This document shows, piece after piece, positions 44,996 through 55,496 of a DNA stretch of 64,000 bases. The notes below the pieces were generated by a model, which saw nothing but the letters and a program-made list of their open reading frames with translations, was not told the origin of the DNA and ran no database searches. The first letter of the stretch is position 1. Each line of letters starts with the position of its first letter. The position numbers and the translations under genes are program-made. The stretch is from Gordionus sp. m RMFG-2023 (Eukaryota > Nematomorpha > Gordioida > Chordodea > Parachordodidae): positions 5,334,509 to 5,398,508 of the forward strand of contig NC_088777.1 of NCBI RefSeq assembly GCF_954871325.1. Reading direction: 5' to 3'.

Positions 44996-45390
44996 AATAT
45001 GTTTGCGTCAATGTGTTTTTCCGACAATGTGTTATTTTCAACTTTAAATCATTCTTTGAGCCCGTTGTTAAAGATTTTTAACTGATTTCACTCGAAAATG
45101 TATACCGTCATGTTTGGAATATCTACCCTATGAATTTCAGAGAATTTTTCTATAAATTTTTAAACTTAATGTAATTTATATTAGAGATTTTCCTTATATT
45201 TTTTTATATAAATTATGAATGATTCAAAGGTTAGCAGCAAAAATGGTCTACAATTCATAAGATAGAATGCCAAACATGATAGAACATATTTCAGGTAAAA
45301 TGAGATTTTTAGATTTAAAAAAAGCGCTCAAAAATGATTTAAAGTTGTAAAAATAACACATTGCCGGGAAAAACACATTAACACTAACAT
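44996..45390. mobile_element. Long palindromic MITE (~395 bp)
   Basis: The left arm (GCGTCAATGTGTTTTTCC, ACAATGTGTTATTTTCAACT, TTAAATCATT) is mirrored by the right arm (AATGATTTAAAGTTGTAAAA, ATAACACATTG, GGAAAAACACATT). Inner blocks CATGTTTGGAATATC and TGCCAAACATGATAG also pair. No sibling copy is in the window, and the target duplication is unclear next to a (TA)n run at 45389-45402. Confidence 0.7.
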
Positions 45391-45402
45391 ATATATATAT
45401 AA

Positions 45403-46186
45403 TTTAGTTAGCACAGTATACCATTTTCTTCTTAATGCTTTGATTTTTATCTTGTAATCCTCTAAGTTCCCTAACATAGTTGTAGATGTAGAGAGTTTAG
45501 GTAAGAAACAGCGAAAAGGTGGAAATATTTCTTAATATATTCTAGATTCTTGTTCTTAGATTTGACGCTTAGAGATTGCAAGTTAGCCAAAGGCTCTGGG
45601 TCTAAAAAAATATTTTTAACTCGAATTGGCTAATTTAAAAAAATATACATGATAAAATGATAATTAGAAATTTGTGTAGTTAATCTGCTCGATTTATCGC
45701 ATTTTAAATTACTCTCTAGGATTAGTTAATAGATGACGACAAACCTACTGTTTATAATTAATGTATAAGCTATATTCCTATTACTAAAATGTACTTTAGA
45801 TCCATCAAGAGATTCCGAATCCCCATACGACATATATAAATAATGATAATATTTCCTGTACATTAAAATTAACAAGTTTTCTAAAAAAATATGTATTTTT
45901 AAATATAAATTTTGTCCATCCCCTTTTCTTGGAATGCTATTTTTTAAGCTTCTCCATTACCTTTCACTGGTATGAGTATGTATCGAGGGGTCAAGATCTT
46001 GTCACAAATATTTCTGAATGAATGACCATGTAATGATCATAATTACACATATTCAAAATCGAAGCTACATAATATAAAATATAGTGAAATTAAAGTTTTA
46101 ATAGCCTTTTCAGCTACCTGCCATGATTGTAGAATCTTTATGGAAATGTTTTTTGATTATCCCTAAATATATTTCTATCCCGAGTA
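45403..46186. other. AT-rich intergenic DNA
   Basis: No exon, RNA gene or element boundary recognised. Confidence 0.5.
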
Positions 46187-46356
46187 GTGTTGTTAAACGG
46201 CTCGTTTTGAGCCGATTTTTAAAAACGTTTAACTTAATATTTTAGCGAGAAAAATATTGCATAAGCCTTGAGATTCCGCTAATTGATTCTAGATCATTGT
46301 GGCCGTCTACGAGCAAAATTTTCAGGCTTGCGAAATATTATTCTGGATAAAATATA
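46187..46356. mobile_element. Palindromic TA-type MITE, 5' three quarters
   Basis: TA followed by GTGTTGTTAAACGGCTCG and GAGCCGATTTTTAAAAACG, then inner arm sequence ending GGATAAAATATAGAG. The 3' terminus is missing and the sequence runs directly into the Tc1-like remnant. Confidence 0.75.
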
Positions 46357-46364
46357 GAGTGCCG

Positions 46365-46640
46365 TAAAAAAAATAACAACTAATCCCGAGAGACAACTGC
46401 TTCAAAGTAACCATTTTTTGTTCTTCTGCATAATTTTCTATAATTTTTCCTGGTCTACCAAGCTGATATACCATGTTGTCTTCAAAAGTTTTTATAGTTT
46501 TTCAAAAAAAATATTAAACCGATATTTAATTTAAAGGATGATTAAATAATTTTTAATATAACATTTTGTTATAGTAGTTTGAGATAAGCCCAGGCTAGAT
46601 ATGCTTTCTACTCTTGTTTTCCTAGTTAAATATTGTATCA
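46365..46640 (-). pseudogene. Tc1/mariner-like transposase N-terminal remnant (candidate)
   Basis: Minus-strand frames read VESISSLGLSQTTITKCYIKN (about 46600-46535), which looks like a first helix-turn-helix. Further on they read YQLGRPGKIIENYAEEQKMVTLKQLSLGIS (about 46475-46385), which looks like the GRPRK linker and second helix-turn-helix of Tc1-type transposases. The two lie in different frames. It abuts a MITE with TA target duplications, as expected for the same superfamily. Identification rests on short motifs. Confidence 0.35.
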
Positions 46641-48109
46641 TTAGTCTAATTAATTAATGGATCTTTATTTCAATGTTTTCATATATTAATCCTAAATATA
46701 TTGTAATTCATAAGAGAATTTTTTTTAAATTTATTTTAAAGCATATAAAATTCGACCAATAAAATTCTTAAAATTTAGTGCGCATGTGGGGAAAACCTGT
46801 TAAAGTATCGCCTTACCAAATTTTTATAACATAATATATGATTTATACCCTCAAAAGTAATTTTTTAAAATCCTGCAATTTATCAAAAATAAAAATTAAT
46901 AAGGTTTTATATATTCCAATAATAACTATCTTATATAAAATATTAAATCCAATTCTATATAAAATTATTTTTTATTTGAAAAACATAAACTACCATAAAA
47001 TTAAATTTTATTTATATTGAGGGTCTGTGGGGTATACTTTTCAGAAGTTGATATGAGCTTAATTTTTATTATTGAAATTTAAATATGGTAGGAATTCTTA
47101 TTAGAAATAACTAGTAAATCATGCATGATATAAATAAATTAAATCGGTCCTTGCTGACGATATGTAGAAAAGAAAAAAAAGTTTAGTTTATGCAACAGTA
47201 AATATAGACATAAATCAAGATTAATGAAACAACGATTTTAAATTGTCTACATCAATACAATGTTAATATTCGAGTGAAAGATACTATATTATACAATTAT
47301 CTAATTATATTTATTTATATCACATAACACCTAATTAAAAATATTATAATTTATAAATTATAATTATATAATTAAAAATAAAATTTTATAATTAAGTCCC
47401 CAAAAAGGAACAATAATTGTGTCTAAAAATTTCTAATTGAATTTTTTGTCGAATAAAAAGGAATTATCTTGGTTCATTTGTGAAAAGTCGTATTTTATTA
47501 GCAAGAATAAATTTATCAAAAGTGATGGGTCTTTGTCCCACTTAAATTCTCTTTTTGGGAACAGATCCTATTGCAATATTAATCCATTATTTTTTTTATA
47601 TGTTTTAAATTGACAATAAATTTCACCAATTTTTTTTATAATTATTTTCGATTATATGGCTTATTTTTTATCAATAAAGTTAGTTTAAATAATATATAGT
47701 ATATCATTTTCAGCTCAAAAACTCCTCATGGAAAAAATCATCCCCGGGTGTAGCTCATCCTTTCCCATATATTTTTTTCGAAGAAATGAATTATTGTTAC
47801 AAAAGTATAATTTTTTTTATGTATAGCAAAATAATAAATGAGCGGAAGTAATATGAGATATTATTTAATTAAATATCATCAAGTAGCTTCAATATTATTG
47901 AAGTTTGCCTTAAGGGCTCGCATGCACCCTAGTCTCCCTTGCTGGGTTTAAAAACAGGCTCAAAGAAATGCGTTTTACAAAATATACTCTTAGTTCTTTT
48001 GGTTTGTCAAGAGCTAAATTTATTGTTATATTCCCTGTATTGCTATAATTTTTTTATAAATACAAGTTCAATCGAGACCTCTCAGCGAACATGCCATCAT
48101 TAGTTGTTC
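46641..48109. other. AT-rich intergenic DNA
   Basis: No supportable exon. Short open frames are Lys/Asn/Ile/Tyr-rich and lack splice context. Confidence 0.5.
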
Positions 48110-48287
48110 ACTTAAATTAAATATTAAAAAAAACAATTTACATAAATTTGAATATACACTAATTTAATTAGTTTACTATAATTATTTTTAAAAAAATTCA
48201 ATAACTTAATGAATATGGTTTTAATGAAATCGTTTAATTTTCACAAATTAAAAAATTTAAGCTCAAGTTGATGAATAATGAAAAACC

Positions 48288-48400
48288 CAAATATTCAAAT
48301 TAAGTATTATTTTATTTTTTTTTTCAAAGTTTTCTAAATTTAAGTTAATTTTGAATATTAGTCATAAAGTAAAATAAAATATTTTAATATAAATATAGTG
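48288..48400 (+). promoter_or_regulatory. Upstream region of gene D: conserved motif and TATA-like box
   Basis: CAAATATTCAAATTAA at 48288-48303 (about -160) and TTAATATAAATATAG near 48384-48399 (about -60) mirror the arrangement upstream of B and C. Confidence 0.45.
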
Positions 48401-48455
48401 TACCAATCATTTTCATCCATATTTTTTGAACTTAATATAACTTTACCATTCCGAA

Positions 48456-49387
48456 ATGTTGAGAAACACGTTTATAGGTCTTCTTGCACTTTGCTACTTG
48501 GATACATTATATGGCGGATATGGTATCAACAAGCCTTATATTAAACCACTTGAATGTAAATAATTTATCCATTTAGAATAATATACATATTTTTTTTAAA
48601 GTTCCTAAGTTTGACTTGGATTTGTACAAGAAAGCTGTTGGAGTTAAAAATAAGCCTATTGATATCATCGCTCTGATAGAATTGGCATACTCATCTCCTA
48701 GGGAATATGATTGCTCACTTTCAGTCACATTTGTAAAACATAATTTATACTAACCTTATGTATTATATAATATATAATGCCACGATTATTAAACACCAAA
48801 TATATTCAAATATATTTTTTAATGTATAGGGTACATTATTTTTTGAAACTGGAAACAATCCTATTGGAATTAATGGATCTGATGCGGCAACTATTACCTA
48901 TTACAAAGATGCCAATCTTCATTTACCCTTTAATAGCGCAAAAGCATTTACTACGATATTAAGTAATTTGCCTACACCCATTTTCAATGCATCAGGTACT
49001 AAATCGATAACTTATAATTAAATTATTATATAAAAAATTTGTTACAGGTTACTATCTAAATGTGGATAAAGCTTTGCAATTGGCTCAAGAACTTTTTGAA
49101 ACTTCTAAAAGACCACATCCGCTAAAACAATTATTAGTTTTCATTTCGGATGCTTCTGTGGGTTACCCTGAAAAAACTGCCAAGCTATTAAAAGAATATG
49201 GTAAAAAAATTTGTATTTGCACGTTTAAATTATTAACCGATTGATAATATTAGATGTCGAAATATTTGTGTTTGCTTTGACAAAAAAAGTGAATCTCGAA
49301 CAAGTAAATTCTATAGCTACTTCTCCTGATCACGTATTTTGGTTTCCGGACTATTGCAGTGCCTCAAAATCCATTTACAGATTATAA
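48456..49387 (+). CDS. Secreted vWA-domain protein (gene D)
   Basis: Exons 48456-48555, 48602-48732, 48830-48995, 49048-49200 and 49254-49387 join in frame to 227 residues, with introns of 46, 97, 52 and 53 bp. The signal peptide is MLRNTFIGLLALCYLDTLYG. The vWA-like domain follows: PIDIIALIELAYSSPREYDC, ITYYKDANLHLPFNSAKAF, VDKALQLAQELFETSKR, QLLVFISDASVGYPEKTAKLL, and VEIFVFALTKKVNLEQVNSIATSP with FWFPDYC. The first MIDAS element (DxSxS) is ELAYS, and the Thr that normally contributes from the loop before the ALxxA helix is not evident, so a standard metal site is unlikely. It is nearest to gene B in the opposite arm. An AATAAA-like signal follows near 49462. Confidence 0.87.
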
Positions 49388-49856
49388 ATTTTGTTATTTT
49401 TTAGTTTTAATATGCTTAAATTATTATATATTACATTTTATATATGAATTTACTAACTTTATAAATAAAAATTTACTGTATATTGACTCATTAAGTTTAT
49501 CTCCAGGTACTTAGCCAATAAGAAACCTTAACGTAAAATTTAGAGTTGTGAACTCGAATATTTGAATCCTGGAATTTTAAACTATATTTTACAATAAGTT
49601 TTGGTATACGAATATCTAATCCGATTTTCTAAAAGAGGTCCAAACCTGTCCCGTCCATATTACCAAGGGATAGATGGGTTGTCAATAAGCTCTCTGTTTG
49701 GTCTGTGCTTTCAAAATATCAAGCCAAACAATTTTTAGTATCTCAAATTAAGCTTCATAAACTCTCGTAGAAAAAAAACTGTTCTCCTAAATTATATGTA
49801 TTTTATAACATCAAGTCTAAGATATTAAAATAAATTTTATAACTTACATTACCCCT

Positions 49857-50094
49857 CATTTTTAGTAAACAGGTTCAAGCTATGCGCTATTTAACGCTAT
49901 CGAAATCTCAGCTGATTCTTAACAGCGATGAGAATTTTTGAAATATACGTCACAACATATGTTTTTAAAATTTTATCATAGCATTTTCATTGTTATACTC
50001 CTTATATAAATTATGCCTATTTATTGCTTGATTTTGTAAATAACGCACTTATGAAATGCCGCACCGCTTGAACAAATAGCTTTTACTATAAATG
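49857..50094. mobile_element. MITE with CATTTATAGTAAA ends (right arm copy)
   Basis: Ends CATTTTTAGTAAAC and TTTTACTATAAATG, with inner AAATGCCGCACCGCTTGAAC. It is the paralogue of 37558-37794. Confidence 0.65.
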
Positions 50095-50599
50095 CGGCGT
50101 TATTAATTACGCTGGCGTTAAAAACAATTTACTTCGATTGACTAGCTTTGTTCATTATATAAGGAGCTGATCTACAAACCCATGAGAGGTAAAATTTGCC
50201 CCCACGTATTTTGACCGGAAAATTTATCCATTTTAGAATTAATTTTTTTTTTCCAAAAATTTCAAGGTATGATTATTTAATCTTTACACTTTTTTTTTAA
50301 ATATATTTTATTTTACGTTATTTTACTCATCAAGTTTTTAATTCAATAGAAGATTCAATTTTATTAATAAGCCAATCATAACCCTAACTATCTCAAACCA
50401 ATTCTAAACCCATATCTCTCTTATTTTTTATCCTACTCCTTATTTAAAGTCTATATTTCCAATTAACAAATTTCTTCGGTTGAAGATTTTTGGGGTTGAA
50501 AGAAGGTGCAACCTAATTCTGGTTCAGAAATTTGAAATAGTTTGGTTGGGCATTTTGAGACCCCCGATAAAATAGAGACCGATTTATTGGCAACCCATC

Positions 50600-50975
50600 A
50601 TAAACAGGGTAATATAGACCCGGGGCGGGTTCGGATCTCTTTCAGAAAATCGGTTTCGGTTAACTTCTTATTATCAAAATTTCTTCTAGTTAGTTTAAAA
50701 TTCCTGAACGAATTATGGTTCACATCCCTGCCTATGTCATATTTTTTAATATGTAGAAAGTGATCTGTATCGGACATAATTTTTAAATCCCGGCCAGATC
50801 CGCCCAGCCCCAAAATTTAAAAAAAATTTGTCAGCAAAGAATTTATTTAAATATTGAAAAATTTAATGTCTTTTTAGAGCCTTGTTTAATGCAAGAATTT
50901 TGAAATATATCAAATTTATTTAACAATAAGTTATGATATCATATTTAAAAATTTAAACCCTACCCGGCCCGGCCC
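50600..50975. repeat. GGGCGGGTTCGGAT-type interspersed repeat
   Basis: It starts GACCCGGGGCGGGTTCGGAT and ends in CCCGGCCCGGCCCG (about 50960-50975), with CCCGGCCAGATCCGCCC in the middle. Related GGGCGGGTTCGGACCTC words lie at 37980 and inverted at 49635, and GGCCCGGCCC recurs at 63163. GC-rich subterminal blocks with an AT-rich core suggest a non-autonomous DNA element. The open frames here are incidental. Confidence 0.45.
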
Positions 50976-52545
50976 GAAATTATTTTTTAATAACACGTGA
51001 TTTAGATAATTTTATTATCTATATTTTATTTTAATGATTTAGCGTATTAAATTGAATAAATAAATAAATAAATAAAAAATGAAAAATTTCGGCATATATT
51101 ATTTTTATTATAATTGCGTTTATTTTTCCTTGTAGTAAGATCTTAGGCTATAGAAAATATTAGTTCGTTGGGATCAGAATTCGATTATAACCAATGAAAT
51201 AAAAAGAAATAAAACACATCAAAACCGTTAAATTATTTTGAACATACCTATAATGACCTTTTCTTTTTTTGGAGAAAAAGAAAATTTGTTTATAAAATAT
51301 ATAAGTAAAAGGTGTTTAGTTTTGAAAGGTCACTTTTTTTTTCATAATAAAGTAAATTTTAAAAAAATATATATATTCTAAATTTATTAAAATTTATTAA
51401 GGGTTTTTTGCTGGCATTATACTTCCCCCTTTTATAACTGCCAAACTATGACAGGATTCGGTTAGTTCTAGATAGCCCTCCCCGACATCTACACTCAATG
51501 TCAAAATAAACGAAAATTGATTCTTTAAAGTTGGAAGATAAAAGTAAGGTTTTCTAAGCGAGATTTGGTAGTTAAAAAAAAAATTAGAAATTTGTGAGGA
51601 ATCTGAATACTCCGAATTTTTAACTGCACTATAAATTTTGCTCCATAAATTTATTCTAAGTTTTTATCGGCCTTTAAAAAAGAGGTTCACATCTTTTCCA
51701 CCCTTGAACTTTTCCAAGGTGGCCTATAAAAATATTCCATATATTAGACCTGCATATATTTCCCTGCAAAATAAAGCCGTTTTTCTCCTAATGGCTATTT
51801 CTTATGCGGATATAATTTTTGACAAAATAATATCAACACCTCGCAAATGTTATTCACTTTAATTCGCTTATGGTAAAAATATTAATAAAGGAATTTTAAT
51901 TGTAAATTATCATTTATCCAAAAGGTTGAAACAATTATAACAAATCATATCTAAAATGGTTTTTTTTAAATTCTTCCAAAATATAAACAGGTTTAAACAG
52001 GTCGATTATCGAAATCAATGGACTTAGCCTGACATAACAAATATTCATTTTGAAGGATATCTTGTATAATAATAATAAAAAAATAATTAGCCTTAAATAA
52101 AAATTAATTAATTCACTCTGGTAAAAAACCAAAATTTATGTATTATTATACAAATAAAGTATAACTCAAGTTTTGTAATTTTTTTTAAAAAAAGAAAAAG
52201 GAGAAAAATAACTTCAAATGTTTCAAAACGTTCATAAATTTGGACATTTGACCCAAATTTAAAAATTATGAAATATTTGATTCATGATATATCTCCTTAT
52301 TTTCCCATCAAAACATAATATAACATTCACTTGTATGCTATTGTACTATGCTAAGCTATCCACTCCAAGGACATCTATTTAATCTTTTTTCCGACAAAAA
52401 TATTCTTTTAAGAAATAATTTAATTATATATAAAAAAAATATATCTTAATTTTTGTTAACAAATTTTCTCCATATATAAAATAAATTTCAAATTTTAAAA
52501 AATTTATTTAATATAACCCTTTTTCAAGTCCCATATTTCAACGAG
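50976..52545. other. AT-rich intergenic DNA
   Basis: A short (AATA)n tract lies at about 51056-51078. A 74-residue open frame at 51638-51862 (MLHKFILSFYRPLKKRFTSF...) has slightly less biased composition but no recognisable motif or splice partner, so it is not called as a gene. Confidence 0.45.
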
Positions 52546-52815
52546 ATGAATCATTACGCCATTCCTTCCACGAAAATGATTTTACCATTAGGAAATGTAT
52601 TTGTTTTTAATCTGAAACATTCCCTACCTCTTTTTCTCGCCCTGATAATTTTCTTTTGTTCCGTGAACTTTGATTGCTGTTCCGGTATGTGTGCAAATAC
52701 TCCTGTCGACAATACTAAAATATTGTCGAAAAGGTATATTTTTTTTTATTATAAATATTATATTTATATTTTTTAAAGCATTTATTTTCTAAATCACTAT
52801 GTTTTTTCTTTCTTC

Positions 52816-52891
<76 letters not shown>

Positions 52892-53146
52892 TTTTCTTTC
52901 TTTCTTTCTTTCTTTTATCCAGCGGATCAAACTTTGATGTTAAATATGTAATTATAATTAATAAGGTAGAAAAAAGAGGATTATTTTTATCTCTCAAAAA
53001 ATAGCCATTTTATTCATTTTCATTTACATTATATTTTTTTGCTGCTGAAAGTGATGGTGGAATAGTTAAAGTCGCGACAAACCCTCAATCCACGCGGGGT
53101 AGCGGTCCTGAAACCGGCAAATCTAAATACAAGCGGTCCCTTAAGG
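52546..53146 (+). CDS. Candidate small secreted protein or peptide precursor, partial
   Basis: Exon 1 (52546-52733) encodes MNHYAIPSTKMILPLGNVFVF, then a strong hydrophobic stretch LPLFLALIIFFCSVNF (a signal peptide, perhaps starting at Met11), then DCCSGMCANTPVDNTKILSK. A GT donor after AG at 52733 pairs with an AG acceptor at 53050-53051. Exon 2 then continues in frame: SDGGIVKVATNPQSTRGSGPETGKSKYKRSLKG. A donor-like GTATTT follows at 53147, although the frame stays open to 53325. The intron contains the (CTTT)n tract. Basic sites (KYKR) and Gly/Ser-rich spacing are compatible with a processed secreted peptide, but no family is recognised. Base composition in exon 2 is clearly less AT-biased than its surroundings, which favours coding. 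The 3' end is unresolved. Confidence 0.5.
52806..52915. repeat. (CTTT)n microsatellite
   Basis: Tetranucleotide tract, pyrimidine-only on the plus strand, with two small interruptions, lying in the intron of the candidate secreted-protein gene. The Lys/Glu/Arg repeats read on the minus strand are repeat translation. Confidence 0.95.
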
Positions 53147-53436
53147 GTATTTTATTTAAATTAACATTATTTTATTTTTTATTTTCTAATTGTTGGAAAT
53201 ATCCTTGTTCAGTCATATATTATCTTAGGCTAAATCCTCGTTTTAACTATACTAATATGAGACAAATTTGTTTATGTATATCTGCTCCACTCCGCTTAGC
53301 AAAAAAAGAAAGAAGCAAATTCTAATCTGGAGCCCATTACAAAAAAATAAAAATAAGCAAGAAAAGTAAACGTCAAAAAATTATTTGGAAAATTAATATA
53401 TTTATTTAAAAAAACCAGAGTTGATGCAGTTCAGGT

Positions 53437-53530
53437 TGTTTTAAACGACTCAATTTAGTCGATTTTAAAATTAAGGGTTTAGTGAAAATAATTTGAGGCA
53501 AGCCTGGAGATTTTATTAATATTTTCATAA
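53437..53530. mobile_element. TA-type MITE, 5' fragment
   Basis: GGTTGTTTTAAACGACTC, TTTAGTCGATTTTAAAAT and GCAAGCCTGGAGATTTTATT match the left half of the palindromic family. The right half is absent. Confidence 0.5.
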
Positions 53531-53692
53531 CAAAAAAAAAGTTACAGATACTTTTCCTTACATTTCCTTAAAAAAAAATAATATTTAATATTCATCTTTT
53601 AAAATTTGGAATTCTTGCATTCATAATTTTTTGTCCTTCTTATTTCCCTTTTTTAATGTTTTTAAATTAATATTCCTTATTATATCTTGACC

Positions 53693-53914
53693 TAGTGGTT
53701 CTGCAATGGGTGGGTTTTTAGCCCGTCCGCTTATACTTCGGACGGGCGTGGTCGGTTTTTCTAAAATATTTTTAACATTAGGCGGGCGGGCTAAACAAAA
53801 TTTATAGCTAAATGAACGAGTGGGAGGGGTAATGGATGACTGGACGAACTAAAAAATATTTTAAAAATGGCCAGGCAGGCTTTTTGACTTAGACCTACTC
53901 ATTGCAGACCTCTA
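53693..53914. mobile_element. Non-autonomous GC-rich-ended repeat, copy 2
   Basis: It starts TAGTGGTTCTGCAATGGGTG and contains TTAGCCCGTCCGCTTATACT. It ends CTCATTGCAGACCTCT then TA, matching the element at 21321-21744 but lacking its AT-rich centre. Confidence 0.65.
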
Positions 53915-53944
53915 TTTTGATCTACCAATTTTACCATTAATAAG

Positions 53945-55488
53945 CAGAGTTGTTATAAGATACTTTTTAAATGGATCTAGATACCGATACAGATACATAG
54001 TCTCAAAAGTTATCTAGATACAGATACAGATACAGCGTCTAAAAAGTTATCAAGATACAGATACATTTTTTAATGCTCTTATATATAGGTTTGCATAAAC
54101 CTAAATTAATATTATATTGTGAAAATTCATGAAATGAGCTAAAAATTTATTGACGCGATATAACATTTATCAGAATATAACTAAAATTATAATTTTAATA
54201 TAATATATGAAAATATATGATTAGATAATTATTAGATTTCAGTAATAAAATATTTTCAAAATTTTGATCATTTAGGCATCCTCGTTTATCTGTGAAGACA
54301 TTTTTAGCAACACTAAATAGTCTTTCCACAGGGGCGCTTGAAGGAATTGTAGTGTTATATTTAATAAATAACAATTTTATATCAGTTCTTTAAAAATGCT
54401 AAAATCTCTACATTTATTTTTGAAAAAGTTATTTAAAATTTGTTGATTATCAAAATTTAAATCATTATTAGAAATTATATCTGCTGTAGGGTACTGAAAA
54501 AATCTGAAATTAAATTATTTGTTTTTTTTGGCAGGTTATTTGCTTGCAGTCAGTTGATGACTTTGATAATTCACCAGCTAATCTTTGTATCAATTGTTTT
54601 CTTTTATAATGGCTGCATGCCATCTATAATAAAAGCAATAATTAAATCATCTAAAGTGCCTTGAGTTAAAGTCAAAGGTCTTTTAGCAAAATTATTATTG
54701 GAGGATGAGCCTTGCCAATATTTTCTTTAGTATTTTATTTTCCTTCCCCTTTTTTATTTTTGTTAACAAGGTTGGATATTTTCTCTTAAAATTTTAATTA
54801 GAATTTTAAATATATAATATCTATACCCTTATGTGCTTCACGATATTGCACGTTGAAGTCATACTGACGGATATTTTTGTATTTTTAGGTAGACACGGCA
54901 AACCTTTTACCATCAGAGAATTAATTGTTTTCTTTGTTTTGAGATATTATTTTAAAATATGCTCAATTTGGCCATGGTAAAGCAATAGAACTTGTTGCTT
55001 CCTCTTCTTCATCGATATAGATCTAAATAAATATATAAACTTAAAAATTTAGTTATAAAATAAAATTTACCATTTCCATATTGTAATATTAAAATTTGTA
55101 TGGTTTATTGATAAACTCGGACATAATATTTAAATTAATGAATATTTATATATATTTTTTATATATAAGTTTTAATATTTTATGTATATATTATTCTTTA
55201 TTATAGTATTAATAAATATTAATATATAATATATATATATTTATTTATTTCATAAGCTCATATGAAATAAAATAAATTTTACAGTCAAATATTTTTATTT
55301 ATAATAAAAAAAGGGGTATATAAAATGTATCTTAAAAAGTATCTAAAAACAGATACAGATACCTCTAAAAAAATATCTAGATACAGATACCTTTCTAAAA
55401 AATCTATCTTGATACAGATACAGATACTACATTTTTATATCTAGATACAGTATCTAGATACTTGTATCTAGATACTTTAACAACTCTG
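53945..55488 (-). mobile_element. hAT transposon with perfect 8-bp target duplication
   Basis: Terminal inverted repeats CAGAGTTGTTATAAGATAC and GTATCTAGATACTTTAACAACTCTG-type right end (55464-55488) are flanked by identical TTAATAAG at 53937-53944 and 55489-55496. Both subterminal zones carry clusters of (T)AGATACAGATAC repeats, likely transposase-binding sites. The interior contains a decayed minus-strand transposase. The element is 1544 bp, shorter than autonomous hATs, so it is internally deleted, but the clean ends suggest it moved relatively recently. Confidence 0.9.
54264..54760 (-). pseudogene. hAT transposase fragments inside the 53945-55488 element
   Basis: On the minus strand, GTLDDLIIAFIIDGMQPL (about 54670-54610) matches the N-terminal region after the BED finger. 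YNTTIPSSAPVERLFSVAKNVFTDKRGCLND (about 54360-54268) is the C-terminal dimerisation block, with the SxPVERLFS core. Most of the catalytic core between them is missing. Confidence 0.75.
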
Positions 55489-55496
55489 TTAATAAG

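Larger units (their letters stand above)
48110..50235. repeat. Inverted duplication, right arm (contains vWA gene D)
   Basis: Reverse-complement partner of 37415-39700, including gene, promoter region, 3' flank and the CATTTATAGTAAA MITE. Both genes keep open reading frames, so the duplication is either recent or under selection. Confidence 0.85.

Noticed and set aside
50542-50813. ORFs on both strands
   Set aside because: They coincide with a GC-rich-ended interspersed repeat and have no recognisable motif.
51638-51862. 74-residue ORF as a gene
   Set aside because: No signal peptide, motif, or splice partner, and composition only slightly less biased than background.
52715-52997. Lys/Glu/Arg-repeat ORFs on the minus strand
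   Set aside because: Translation of the (CTTT)n tract in an intron. The same applies to 56978-57274.
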